DNA of 64,000 nucleotides from the NCBI GenBank assembly GCA_965229685.1, contig OZ245920.1, forward strand, positions 1,488,001-1,552,000, written 5' to 3'. Below are positions 25,270 through 35,519 of this stretch, one piece after another (the stretch's first letter is position 1; each line of letters starts with the position of its first letter). Origin of the DNA: Pacificispira sp033344895. Lineage in GTDB: Bacteria; Pseudomonadota; Alphaproteobacteria; UBA8366; Aestuariispiraceae. The translations under genes were made by a program, and so were the position numbers. The notes under the pieces are model-generated. The model saw only the letters and a program-made list of their open reading frames with translations, was not told the origin of the DNA and did no database searches.

Positions 25270-26672
25270 TGTCGTACGTCACGCTCCCTGAAACGCGTTC
25301 GACCGCATCTGTGGACATGGCGGACATCGCGCTATGCCTGCTGTTTCTGATCGGGATCTATCTCGGGATTGCTCTGCCGCTTCCCGCCGGAATCCCCCTG
25401 CCGGCGGTGCTGGCAGGATTGGCCGGTCTGCTGCTGTTGGCGCGCCATGTCGCAGCCGTTCGATCGAACCATGCCTTGACCGCAGGATGCGCCTTGGCGG
25501 CCGCGTTTTTCTCAGTCCTGTTTTCCGCGGAAGTCACCCTGATCGGCGAAAAGTTCAAGGGCTTCGTGCAGTTAACCTATTCGCTGATGGTGGCATTCGG
25601 ATTCTTCCTGGCGGCGCGGCGCTACACGCGACGTAGCTTCGCGGCGGTGTTCCTTGTCCTCACAATGACGATCCTGACAGGCAGTGCCCTGGAAACCTTC
25701 GTTCCAGCTATGAAGGCCGTCAGTGACGCATTCCGAGGGTTTGTGTTCGATGCCGGTGTCTATTCCGCGGACCAGCGCGATCTGGCGCTCTATGGTCGCG
25801 TTCGGCCGAAATTCTTCACCTCCGAACCGTCCTTCATTGCCTTTGGTTACACGCTATTTGCGTTCTGCTGGTACGTTCTGTCCCGGCAAGCCGGCAAGAT
25901 CGTCTGCTACGTCGCTCTGCTGGCGATGGGATATTTCCTGATCCGGGGGCCGACGATCCTTCTGGGCCTTGCGCTGATCCCGATCTACGAAATCTTTCTG
26001 GCCTCCCGTCGGCGCATGAATGCGGGGCACGCGCGCCTTGACCTCAGCCGCGCAGCCGTCGCAGCCGTTGCGACCTGCCTGTTGGTGGGGTTTGGCGTCC
26101 TGATCGGCTGGGAAGTCCTGGAACCGCGTATTGAGGGCATTATTTCCGGACGCGATCCCAGTTTCTTTGCCCGAATTCTGGCACCGTCGCTGATCGCACG
26201 GGATGTCCTGATCCAGTTTCCGATCGCCGGTGTTGGTCTGACCGGTTGGGAAGTGCTGGAGGAACGGATTGTCCAACTCTACGCAACCACGGACCATTTG
26301 GCCTATGACGTGCAATTCGACGGCGCGTTGCAGTCCCTGACCAATTACTTCTGGTCCCTGTGGATCTTCATGGGACTGTTCGGCGGGCTGGCCTTTGTCA
26401 TTGCCATGAGTTGCCTGCTGCGACATCTGGGCGTTCCAAGTCTGGCCTTCTGCTGGGGCGTCTGGATCGTATTCGGTCAAGCAGCCGGCGGGTTCGTCAC
26501 GCCGCGCACCTGGGCGGTACTCGTGCTCGCCGCCTTGATATCCGTTCTGCATGAGAAGCGTCGCCGTCTTCCGGGTCAGGTGCCGCGCCGGCTTGTCCTG
26601 CCCGCAGAGCCCCATTTCGCGCTCCCGTCGCCGGGGCATCGGCCCTCGCACCCGGGAGGGATGTCGCGATGA
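25269..26672 (+). CDS. O-antigen-polymerase-like (Wzy) membrane protein
   Basis: The 467-aa protein is highly hydrophobic, with about 10-12 predicted membrane helices and a larger periplasmic loop around residues 285-345. Polymerases are poorly conserved in sequence; the call rests on topology, the segment RGPTILLGLALIPIYE in the region where the Wzy ligase domain usually lies, and on locus logic. It would join repeat units on the periplasmic face. The start at 25269 overlaps the upstream stop. The 3' end overlaps the next gene by 4 nt. Residues 440-467 are a Pro/Arg-rich cytoplasmic tail. Confidence 0.8.
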   Translation: MSYVTLPETRSTASVDMADIALCLLFLIGIYLGIALPLPAGIPLPAVLAGLAGLLLLARHVAAVRSNHALTAGCALAAAFFSVLFSAEVTLIGEKFKGFVQLTYSLMVAFGFFLAARRYTRRSFAAVFLVLTMTILTGSALETFVPAMKAVSDAFRGFVFDAGVYSADQRDLALYGRVRPKFFTSEPSFIAFGYTLFAFCWYVLSRQAGKIVCYVALLAMGYFLIRGPTILLGLALIPIYEIFLASRRRMNAGHARLDLSRAAVAAVATCLLVGFGVLIGWEVLEPRIEGIISGRDPSFFARILAPSLIARDVLIQFPIAGVGLTGWEVLEERIVQLYATTDHLAYDVQFDGALQSLTNYFWSLWIFMGLFGGLAFVIAMSCLLRHLGVPSLAFCWGVWIVFGQAAGGFVTPRTWAVLVLAALISVLHEKRRRLPGQVPRRLVLPAEPHFALPSPGHRPSHPGGMSR

Positions 26673-27937
26673 GGGTTCTTCATCTCGGCACGTCCGATAC
26701 GCGCGGCGGGGCGGCGCGCGGCGCCTACTTCCTGCATCAGAAACTTCAGGAGATCGGTGTCGACTCTCTCATGCTGGTGGGCCGGCAGTATTCCGACAGC
26801 GAAAGGGTCGTTCAGTTGGATGGGGCGCTGGCCCCCGTGACAGAACGGATCCGCGGCCGATTGGATCAATTGCCGCTGCGGCGCTACCGAAAGACCAGCG
26901 AATCCTTTTGGACGACGGGGTGGCAGCCGCGCCGCCTGAAAAGCGTCATCGCCAGGCTTCAGCCGGATATCGTCCACCTCCAATGGACCGGGGGCGGGTT
27001 TCTTCCAATTGAGGCGATCCAGGACATCGAGGTCCCGGTCGTCTGGACAATGCGGGACATGTGGCCCTTTACCGGGGGCTGCCATTACACGTCCGGCTGC
27101 ACGCGGTATTCCGCCGGATGTGGCCAATGTCCGCAGTTGAGGTCCGAGGATCCGGACGACATCAGTCGCTCGCTTGCCCGCCGCAAGACCAGTGCGCTGC
27201 AGCAATCAAATCTATGGCTCGTACCGATCAGTGGATGGCTGGCGGATTGCGCCCGGAAAAGCCGTGTTCTGAGCGATGGCCTTTTCCCTGAGGAGCGGAT
27301 CAAGGTCATTCCGAACGGCATCGATACGACCCGGTTCAGGCCGATCGACAAAAGAGTGGCCCGCCAGGAAATGGACTTGCCTGAGAATGGCCGCTTCATC
27401 TTGTTCAGCGCCCTGAATGCCTTGAGCGACGAACGAAAGGGGTTCGGCCATCTGATAACCGCATTACGCCAGCTACGCAGCGCGACCGACCCTGAGCCGC
27501 CTGAATTGCTGATCGCCGGTGATGTCCAGCCCGAAAAACTGCCGCGGCTGGACGTGCCGGTTCGGTTCCTGGGTACAATTCAGGACAATGACCGGCTGCG
27601 AACGGCCTACGCGGCGGCAGATTTGGTGGTCGCCCCATCTTTGCAGGAGGCGTTCGGCAAGGTTCATGTCGAGGCCATGGCCTGCGGCACACCCGTGGTG
27701 GCATATGACAGCGGCGGTCCAGGGGAAATCATCACGCATCGGGAAACCGGTTATCTCGCCACGGCATTCGACGAGAGCGATCTGGCGGCCGGAATGGACT
27801 GGTGCCTGGATCCTGAACGAGATCGAGGCGCCCTGTCGTCGGCAGCGCGCCACAGAGCGGTGGTGCATTACGACATTGCCGTCATCGCCGCGCGCTATCG
27901 GGCGCTATACGAAAACATTCTCAGGAGGTCCAAATGA
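26669..27937 (+). CDS. family 4 glycosyltransferase with cysteine cluster
   Basis: The 422-aa GT4 enzyme opens with MRVLHLGTSDTRGGAARGAY. It carries the subgroup block TMRDMWPFTGGCHYTSGC followed by SAGCGQCPQL, a four-cysteine cluster typical of a WcaC-like glycosyltransferase group. The donor domain has the E-x7-E motif (EAFGKVHVEAMACGTPVVAY, near residues 328-347). Start ATG overlaps the polymerase stop (ATGA). The cysteines may bind a metal or stabilise the acceptor domain. It ends overlapping the beta-helix gene by 4 nt. Confidence 0.9.
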   Translation: MRVLHLGTSDTRGGAARGAYFLHQKLQEIGVDSLMLVGRQYSDSERVVQLDGALAPVTERIRGRLDQLPLRRYRKTSESFWTTGWQPRRLKSVIARLQPDIVHLQWTGGGFLPIEAIQDIEVPVVWTMRDMWPFTGGCHYTSGCTRYSAGCGQCPQLRSEDPDDISRSLARRKTSALQQSNLWLVPISGWLADCARKSRVLSDGLFPEERIKVIPNGIDTTRFRPIDKRVARQEMDLPENGRFILFSALNALSDERKGFGHLITALRQLRSATDPEPPELLIAGDVQPEKLPRLDVPVRFLGTIQDNDRLRTAYAAADLVVAPSLQEAFGKVHVEAMACGTPVVAYDSGGPGEIITHRETGYLATAFDESDLAAGMDWCLDPERDRGALSSAARHRAVVHYDIAVIAARYRALYENILRRSK

Positions 27938-29178
27938 CGCCTATCGCCCGACGATCCCTGCTGTCCGGCGCGGCGGCAGGGGCAACAGCATTCGCGGTGG
28001 CCCATCAATCGATGGCTGCTGGTCCGGCTCGGGCCCACGACAGCACGGAATTCGGCCTCGTTGGCGACGGGGTCGCGGACGATACGCTGGCGCTCCAGAA
28101 GCTTCTGGATGCAGCGTTCGACGGACAGGATGCAGGGCTGATCCGTATTCCGGCTGGGCGCTACCGCGTGACCGCGCCGCTCCATGTCGAAACGGCCGAC
28201 CGGCCGGATGGCAATATTACCCATCCGGCTGGGATTGTCGGCGAAGGGGCGGTTCTGGTTTCCGAAGTGGAACGCGACGCGCCGATCATGTCCCTGGATG
28301 TTAAGGCAACGTTGCGGTTCATCCGGATCGAAGGGGTCTCGTTCGAAGGAAATGGCAAAGAAGGGGCCGGACTGCGTGTCTCTTGTCAGAAACGTGGCGC
28401 CTACTTCTACAATTTCAGTTTGCGAGACTGTGTAATCGAGGGGTGTGGCGGTTCAGGCCTGGAATTGGTTGGCAACATTTTCGAGGGCCAGATCTCGAAC
28501 TGCTACTTTCGCGACAACGGGCGGCACGGTGCCTATTTCGCGCATGGTGCCGAAGACACGGTTTTTTCAGCGGTACATTGCTTCGGCTGTGTCTTCGGTG
28601 GAAATGCAAGTGTCGGGCTCCTGCTGAAGCAGGGGGCGACCGATGTAAGCTGCTACGGCTGCTACTTCCTGCTCAATGGGATCCATGGATTGTCAGCCGA
28701 TCACGGCATTACGCTTCTTTCGCATTGCGGCTTCGAAAACAACCATCAGAACGCTGCTTCTTTTGATGAGGGGGATTACGGAATTCGGTTGTTCGTTGCA
28801 GGAACGCTGGTGGGCTGCACCGCATACTCGATCTACAGGCAGAAGGGCCTGCTTCGCGGATACATTACCAACGAATTGACCATGGTCGGCTGCCAGGGGG
28901 CCGGTTCCGGCGACGCCGATGACGCTGGGCTCGCGGATATCGACGGGGACGGGCGGGGCGCCGCAACGCTGATCGGCTGTCACGGCAGGGTCAGGCAAGG
29001 CAGGGGCATTGCCCGGAACAAGATTGGCCGAAGCGGTGTTTCCGTCGGGGGGGGCTGGGACAGTTCGAACCAACTGTCACTGGGCGACTATCATCTTTGG
29101 GTCGATGCCGATGGTCAGCTCCGAATTGTCCGGGGACGCCCTGAAAGCGACAAGGATGGAAGCGTGGTCGGGGCGTAA
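27934..29178 (+). CDS. Tat-exported right-handed beta-helix protein
   Basis: The 414-aa product begins MTPIARRSLLSGAAAGATAF, a twin-arginine signal (RRSLL). A pectate-lyase-3-like domain starts with EFGLVGDGVADDTLALQKLL (about 39-60) and leads into parallel beta-helix rungs to about residue 360. Twelve cysteines occur after residue 150, eight of them at 24-30 residue intervals (166, 190, 216, 240, 265, 295, 320, 349), one per rung. Such proteins in exopolysaccharide loci are usually lyases, hydrolases or epimerases acting on the polymer in the periplasm. No catalytic residues were identified with certainty. It overlaps the preceding GT by 4 nt and ends 6 nt from the convergent gene. Confidence 0.85.
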   Translation: MTPIARRSLLSGAAAGATAFAVAHQSMAAGPARAHDSTEFGLVGDGVADDTLALQKLLDAAFDGQDAGLIRIPAGRYRVTAPLHVETADRPDGNITHPAGIVGEGAVLVSEVERDAPIMSLDVKATLRFIRIEGVSFEGNGKEGAGLRVSCQKRGAYFYNFSLRDCVIEGCGGSGLELVGNIFEGQISNCYFRDNGRHGAYFAHGAEDTVFSAVHCFGCVFGGNASVGLLLKQGATDVSCYGCYFLLNGIHGLSADHGITLLSHCGFENNHQNAASFDEGDYGIRLFVAGTLVGCTAYSIYRQKGLLRGYITNELTMVGCQGAGSGDADDAGLADIDGDGRGAATLIGCHGRVRQGRGIARNKIGRSGVSVGGGWDSSNQLSLGDYHLWVDADGQLRIVRGRPESDKDGSVVGA

Positions 29179-29184
29179 CGCGGG

Positions 29185-30435
29185 TCAGGCAGGTTCCGTG
29201 ATCGCCAGTCGCCTCAGCTTGCGCTCGAGCTCCAGATTCAGCGACGCAATGTCGAAATCGGCTTCAACCTTGAGCCGTGCCGCCTGACTGAGTTTTCTCC
29301 ATCGCCCGCTTGTGTCACGGGCGAGTTCGACAAGGGAGCCGGTGAGGGCGTTGCGGTCGCGTTCCTGTACCAGCAGGCCGGTCCGGCCGTGCTCGACAAG
29401 TTCCGGGATCCCGCTGTGCCAGGTGGATACGACGATCATACCGCAGGCCATGGCCTCCATGATTGTCACGGGGATTCCTTCCTGGTCGCCGCTCTCCGTC
29501 GTGACACTGGGGGCGAGCAGGATATCCGCCTTCCGCATGGCGCCGGCAATGAAGTTCTGATCGCGCCAGCCGAGAAAATCGACGCGGTCCGCGAGGCCAA
29601 GTGCATCCCGGGTCCGTTCCAGCGCCTCGCGCAGCGGGCCGTCTCCGATAATGGTCAGTTTTGCCGCGTGTCCTGATTGAACCAGCCCGGAAAACGCGTG
29701 CAGGGCATCGTCGACACCTTTCTTCTCCACCAAACGGCCGGCGATCAGCAGTTTCAAAGGGCGTTCCGGATCGCGATCGCGCGGACGAAAGGTGTAACGC
29801 GCGGTGTCGACGCCCATATGGTGGATCTCCATCCGTTTCTCCGGGCAGCCGAGCCTGGCCAGTTTGCGCCGCCAATGCTCCGATATCGGCAGGAAGCATT
29901 CTCCGCGGCGGAACAGGTCACGATAGGCATTCGAATTTGAATCGGGATAGGCGCTGACATCCACCCCATGCATGACGGTTGCCAGCGGTCCGGCAATCAT
30001 GCCCGCCTGCCGTAACGTGTCGGCGAATTCTCCGACCGGCCCGAAATGAGCCAGGATGGCGTCGAACCGCTTCGGACGACCGATCATGGCCCCCCAGTAA
30101 AGAAGCCGCCCAGACGTCGCCTCCCGACCATAGCGCGCGGCATTCATGGCGGTACCCAGATGGCGTGGACTGCGGCAGGCAAGCCGTAGAATGCGCCAAG
30201 GGGCCCTGGCGAGGCGCAGCGCCTTGTTGCGCGGCATGCGGGGGTGGTGTGACCGGGAGGTCAGGGCGTAGCGCTGAAAGTCCGGATGCACCATTCCATC
30301 GTCGCGTGGACCGTTCGAATAGACAGTGACGTCATGCCCCCGATCCAGAAGCCCGGTAACCTGATTGAGCACGAAAGTCTCGCTGAGGGCCGGGAACTCG
30401 GTCGTGAAGACGGCGATTTTTAGCCTTGGGATCAT
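29185..30435 (-). CDS. family 4 glycosyltransferase
   Basis: The 416-aa protein starts IPRLKIAVFTTEFPALSETFVLNQ, typical of the WcaL/AmsK group of GT4. The donor domain contains LLIAGRLVEKKGVDDALHAFSG and the block DQEGIPVTIMEAMACGMIVVST with the expected glutamates. The start at 30435 was chosen because it overlaps the stop of the upstream pyruvyltransferase gene (ATGA), as seen throughout this locus. It is the last gene of a minus-strand run from gmd and converges on the beta-helix gene. Confidence 0.9.
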   Translation of the reverse strand: MIPRLKIAVFTTEFPALSETFVLNQVTGLLDRGHDVTVYSNGPRDDGMVHPDFQRYALTSRSHHPRMPRNKALRLARAPWRILRLACRSPRHLGTAMNAARYGREATSGRLLYWGAMIGRPKRFDAILAHFGPVGEFADTLRQAGMIAGPLATVMHGVDVSAYPDSNSNAYRDLFRRGECFLPISEHWRRKLARLGCPEKRMEIHHMGVDTARYTFRPRDRDPERPLKLLIAGRLVEKKGVDDALHAFSGLVQSGHAAKLTIIGDGPLREALERTRDALGLADRVDFLGWRDQNFIAGAMRKADILLAPSVTTESGDQEGIPVTIMEAMACGMIVVSTWHSGIPELVEHGRTGLLVQERDRNALTGSLVELARDTSGRWRKLSQAARLKVEADFDIASLNLELERKLRRLAITEPA

Positions 30436-31667
30436 CTGTTGCGCTCCATCGCGATGGCGGTGGTCTGTCCGGCGGCATAGGCGCTTTCCCGCAGGTCCGG
30501 AAGGATCGCTCGGATTCGGTCCCGATAGGTCCCGCGGTTGTCCAGGATCGTCTTGCAGGTCCGGCACAACGCGGTCCCGGATATCGTCGCCAAATCCTGG
30601 ACAATTTCTTCCATGCCCAGCCTCCTGAACAACTCGTTCGTTTTGAATTCATAGGCGATCGGCAGAACCGGGACGCCGGCGCAGAGGGCAAGGATCGCCC
30701 CGTGCATTCGGGTCGATACAAACATGTCGTATTGGGACAAATGATCCATCAGTTGCTGCGGCGTCCGGAAGGAGCGGTCGACCCGCGCGCGATCATGATA
30801 GCCGGGGCCTGCCTCGGCCAGGACCTGGTCCGCAACGGCAGAATCGTCGGTCCAGTAAGATCCTGCGCCCTGGCAGGTCGATACAAAGGTGACCTCAGCC
30901 CCTGAACCGTCGGTCAAGTGGCGCACCAGCTTGGCGACTGCCGAGATGTAGGCACGCATCTCCGCGGCCGACTCCTCTCCACCGTGAGGCCAGTCGCGCA
31001 CGGAAATGCCGATCCGCAACTTGTTGCGGGGGGACGGCACAGGTGTGGGTCGTCCGGCGAGTGCGAAGGCCGCGTCGGCGCAGATCGCGATCTTGTCGCT
31101 GCGCACTCCAAGATCGAGTAGATGCTCGACCGAGCGCGAGTCGCGCACAAGGATCGCACTGGCGCCGCTGAATATGATCCGCAGCAAGGTGCGGTCGTGC
31201 GGAAAGGGCCCCAAACTCTGCGTGAACAGGACATAGGGCCGGCGCAGAAGGCGCGCGACCAGCAGTTCGAGAAGTTTGGGACGGATGCGGTAGTGGGGAA
31301 CCAGATAGGTTCCGCCGGCGGATACAATGAGGTCACTTTCGGCATAGGCATCCAGCACGGACCGGATCTGAGGGGGCAGTGCGCGTCGCATCAGGCCTGC
31401 CAGTGGGGTGCGCCAGAGCGCGGCTGCGGCGAGCAACCGAACAAGGCCCGGGCGCTTGGTTTCTGGCGGCAGAGACTCCAAGGCGTGGTAGAGCGTTGCC
31501 TCGACCCGATCCGGCCTGTAGGCGGCCGCACTGTCGCGGGCCTGTTGGTCACGGACGCCAAGGCTGACATGTTCGCCGAAGGCATCGCGCAGGATGGCCT
31601 CAGTACCGACCATGATGGCCGCGTCGCCCGCATTCAGGAGTGCGGTGTTGGTAACCGTGATCTTCAA
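30432..31667 (-). CDS. polysaccharide pyruvyl transferase family protein
   Basis: The 411-aa protein belongs to the PF04230 family (WcaK/CsaB type). Blocks include TALLNAGDAAIMVG at the N-terminus, SAGGTYLVPHYRIRPK, FTQSLGPFPHD and the C-terminal STRMHGAILALCAGVPVLPIAYEFKTNELF. These enzymes move pyruvate from phosphoenolpyruvate onto a sugar as a ketal, giving the polymer negative charge. The ppsA gene at 42700 could supply the donor. Both ends overlap neighbours by 4 nt, so translation is coupled. Confidence 0.9.
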   Translation of the reverse strand: MKITVTNTALLNAGDAAIMVGTEAILRDAFGEHVSLGVRDQQARDSAAAYRPDRVEATLYHALESLPPETKRPGLVRLLAAAALWRTPLAGLMRRALPPQIRSVLDAYAESDLIVSAGGTYLVPHYRIRPKLLELLVARLLRRPYVLFTQSLGPFPHDRTLLRIIFSGASAILVRDSRSVEHLLDLGVRSDKIAICADAAFALAGRPTPVPSPRNKLRIGISVRDWPHGGEESAAEMRAYISAVAKLVRHLTDGSGAEVTFVSTCQGAGSYWTDDSAVADQVLAEAGPGYHDRARVDRSFRTPQQLMDHLSQYDMFVSTRMHGAILALCAGVPVLPIAYEFKTNELFRRLGMEEIVQDLATISGTALCRTCKTILDNRGTYRDRIRAILPDLRESAYAAGQTTAIAMERNR

Positions 31668-33199
31668 GGATTGACCCTCATCTGCATCATACGCTTACGA
31701 AAAGTCAGGGTTTCGATCAGCATTCGGCGCCCGCCCGGGGCGATCAGATAGACAAGGAGGGCGCCGACGACGGAAATTCCGGCATCGTGGAGCAGGGCAT
31801 GTACGGCACCGGGCTCCGTCAGCATCGCGTCGCTGCCCAGGAAATGAATCAGGCCGGCGCTCAGGGCGGCCGCGGCGACAGGTAGAGCCAGAATCCGAAG
31901 GAATGTTGCGAAGCCGACCGGACCCTTGCGACCGACGTACCACAATAAAAAGGGCGCTCGTGCGAAGATGCCACCAAGGGCATATGCCATGGCGATGAAA
32001 ACCGGCCCGAGCGGCAGGGAGATTGCCAGGGCAATCAGATTCAGACCGACATTGGCCATATTGGCGCGCAGCATCTCCGGCGTCCGGTCCTGGCTCATAT
32101 ACAGCCAACTCAAGGTGTAGGTCAGTGGGGCGTACATCAGGGACAGGCCCAACCAGGACAGAATAGGGGCGGCGCGGGACCATTGTTCGCCCAGGACCGC
32201 TGCAGTCACCGTATCCGCCGACATGAAGACCAGGGCCGAGACCGGCGCGGTCAGCATGCAGATGCGCTGGGCCACCGCCTGGTATGCGGTACGGTAGCGA
32301 TCCGGCTCGTCAACAAGGCGGCTCAACATCGGTAGAGCGACCGAGGCAAGGGGCGTGCAAATGTTCACGACCGGCATCATTGTCAGTTTCTGGGACCGTT
32401 CGAACAGACCGAGAGGCCCGACGCCCCATAGCCAGCCGATCGCCATCTTGTCGGCACTACTGGCGAAACGTCCCAGAAGCATGGCACCGGTGGCATTCGT
32501 GCCGAACCGGATCTGATCGCCGATTTCGGACAGACGGCCGGGCCGTCCGGGCCGCCAGCCGCTGGTAAGCCAAGACCCGGCCAGCGTCGCGAAGCCCCAG
32601 GTCAGGCGCTGAAACACCAGGGCCCAAATCCCAAGATCCGATGCTGCCGCCGTGACGGCGACCCCCAGGGCCACGATCTCCGAACCGGTCTGCACGACGG
32701 ACAGGGCCTTGAATCGCATCTGACGGCGCAGCAATGCCAGATGCTGGGCGCTGAACCCGGTGAAGATCATGGTCAGGGCGGCCGCCGCGGCGACATCCCT
32801 CAACACGGGTTCGTCATAGAACCAGGCCAATCCGGGGGCGATGCAGGCGAACAATGCGGCCACCGAAACACCGAGTGCGGCGTTGAGCCAGAACAAGGTG
32901 CTGAGTTGCCGGTGGGTGACCTCGGCGCGCTGAACCGTGGCCCCGGACAAGCCCATGTCCTTGAACAGTTCCAGGATGGTCAGGAAGGCCAGAACGATGG
33001 CGAACAGGCCAAACTCGTCCGGCGACAGCAGCCGGGCCAGAAGTACGATCGACACGACTTGAACGGCCACCTTGATCCCCTGCGCGATCAAGGTGACGAC
33101 GCCGCCGGAAATCGACCGGCTTGCCAGGTCGCGCTTCAGGTGCCTGACGCTGAGCGGCCCCGGGCGTTCCGGGCCGTTTCGATCGTTATCGGGCGCCAT
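31664..33199 (-). CDS. Wzx-type flippase / polysaccharide biosynthesis protein
   Basis: This is a 511-aa membrane protein of the MOP superfamily with about 12-14 predicted helices. The family opening is visible (ISGGVVTLIAQGIKVAVQVVSIVLLARLL-like, followed by LSPDEFGLFAIVLAFL), close to WzxC/RfbX-type lipid-linked oligosaccharide flippases. It would move the completed repeat unit to the periplasmic face for the Wzy-like enzyme. It overlaps the pyruvyltransferase by 4 nt and the fcl stop by 14 nt. Confidence 0.9.
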   Translation of the reverse strand: MAPDNDRNGPERPGPLSVRHLKRDLASRSISGGVVTLIAQGIKVAVQVVSIVLLARLLSPDEFGLFAIVLAFLTILELFKDMGLSGATVQRAEVTHRQLSTLFWLNAALGVSVAALFACIAPGLAWFYDEPVLRDVAAAAALTMIFTGFSAQHLALLRRQMRFKALSVVQTGSEIVALGVAVTAAASDLGIWALVFQRLTWGFATLAGSWLTSGWRPGRPGRLSEIGDQIRFGTNATGAMLLGRFASSADKMAIGWLWGVGPLGLFERSQKLTMMPVVNICTPLASVALPMLSRLVDEPDRYRTAYQAVAQRICMLTAPVSALVFMSADTVTAAVLGEQWSRAAPILSWLGLSLMYAPLTYTLSWLYMSQDRTPEMLRANMANVGLNLIALAISLPLGPVFIAMAYALGGIFARAPFLLWYVGRKGPVGFATFLRILALPVAAAALSAGLIHFLGSDAMLTEPGAVHALLHDAGISVVGALLVYLIAPGGRRMLIETLTFRKRMMQMRVNP

Positions 33200-34059
33200 G
33201 GGATTTCGCCATGTCCGGAATTCGGTCGCAGAAATCGCGGTATGCGATCTTCAGGCCCGTCTCCAGCGATGTCGAGGCATGCCACCCCAGCGCGTTCAAT
33301 CGGCTGACATCCAGAAGCTTTCGCGGTGTGCCGTCCGGCTTTGACCGATCCAGCTTGAATTGACCCGTGAAGCCAACGGTCTGCGCAACCCGCTGCGCCA
33401 GTTCGGCGATGGTGATGTCCTCGCCGACGCCAACATTAACCGGGCTTTCCCCATCGTAATGTTTCATCAGGAAGATCAGCGCGTCCGCGCAATCGTCGAC
33501 GAACAGGAACTCCCGGCGCGGTGCGCCCGTGCCCCATAGCACCATGCTGTCCTCGCCTCGAATTTTGGCTTCATGCGCCTTTCGGATCAGGGCGGCGACC
33601 ACATGGCTGTTCAGCGGGTGGTAGTTGTCGCCGGGACCGTAGAGATTGGTCGGCATCGCCGAAATGAAGTTGCTGCCATGCTGCCGTCGATAGGCCTGAC
33701 ATTGCAGAATTCCGGCGATCTTGGCGACCGCATACCATTGGTTCGTCGGTTCCAGCGAGCCGGTCAGCAGGGCGGATTCTCGGATCGGCTGTTCCGCCAG
33801 TCGCGGATAGATGCAGGACGATCCAAGGAAAAGCAGCTTTTCGACGCCTGCCCTGTGGCTGGCATCGATAACGTTGAGCTGAATGCGAAGGTTGTCGCAC
33901 AGGAAGTCCGCCGGCATTTCGTTGTTCGCGTGAATGCCGCCGACCCTGGCCGCCGCGCAGAAGACCAGATCGGGCTTGGCATCCGCAACCCAGTCCTGCG
34001 TGGCGACCTGATCGCGCAGGTCGACTGTTTCGCGCGACGTGGTCAGAATTTCGCAATCT

Positions 34060-35217
<1,158 letters not shown>

Positions 35218-35519
35218 TCTCCGTTCTCCACAGTGGTGCTCTTTGAGCGAGGTGAGGAATGCATGCTCACCGCGTCTTGGGCTGGACCTAATCAAGGGAA
35301 AGCCGGGCCCGTTCTCCAGTGACCAAACTGTGACCCCTGGGGACTTCGTGTGGTCGGGGGGGCGTTCCGGGACGTGGCGCCGATCACTTTCGGACCGTTC
35401 TGCCATGATCCGCGCGGAAATCTGGAGGTCACAGCTTGGTCACGCGTAATGCCCCTGCCGTGCATCTACATTTCAGACCACCAACAAACCCGAGGCCCTG
35501 ATGATGGAGCAAGACAGCC
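35218..35519. other. 302-nt divergent intergenic region (gmd / PP-loop gene)
   Basis: No gene is supported here. The region must hold promoters for the minus-strand gmd run and the plus-strand PP-loop gene. No clear sigma-70 hexamer pair or GGAAC-N16-GTC element was found on either strand. A GGAAT/CGTCTT pair exists near 35260-35280, but its spacer is only 12 nt. Confidence 0.5.

Noticed and set aside
35260..35282. GGAAT followed by CGTCTT upstream of the PP-loop gene
   Set aside because: The spacer is only 12 nt, unlike the constant 16 nt of the other elements, so it was not counted as an ECF-type promoter.
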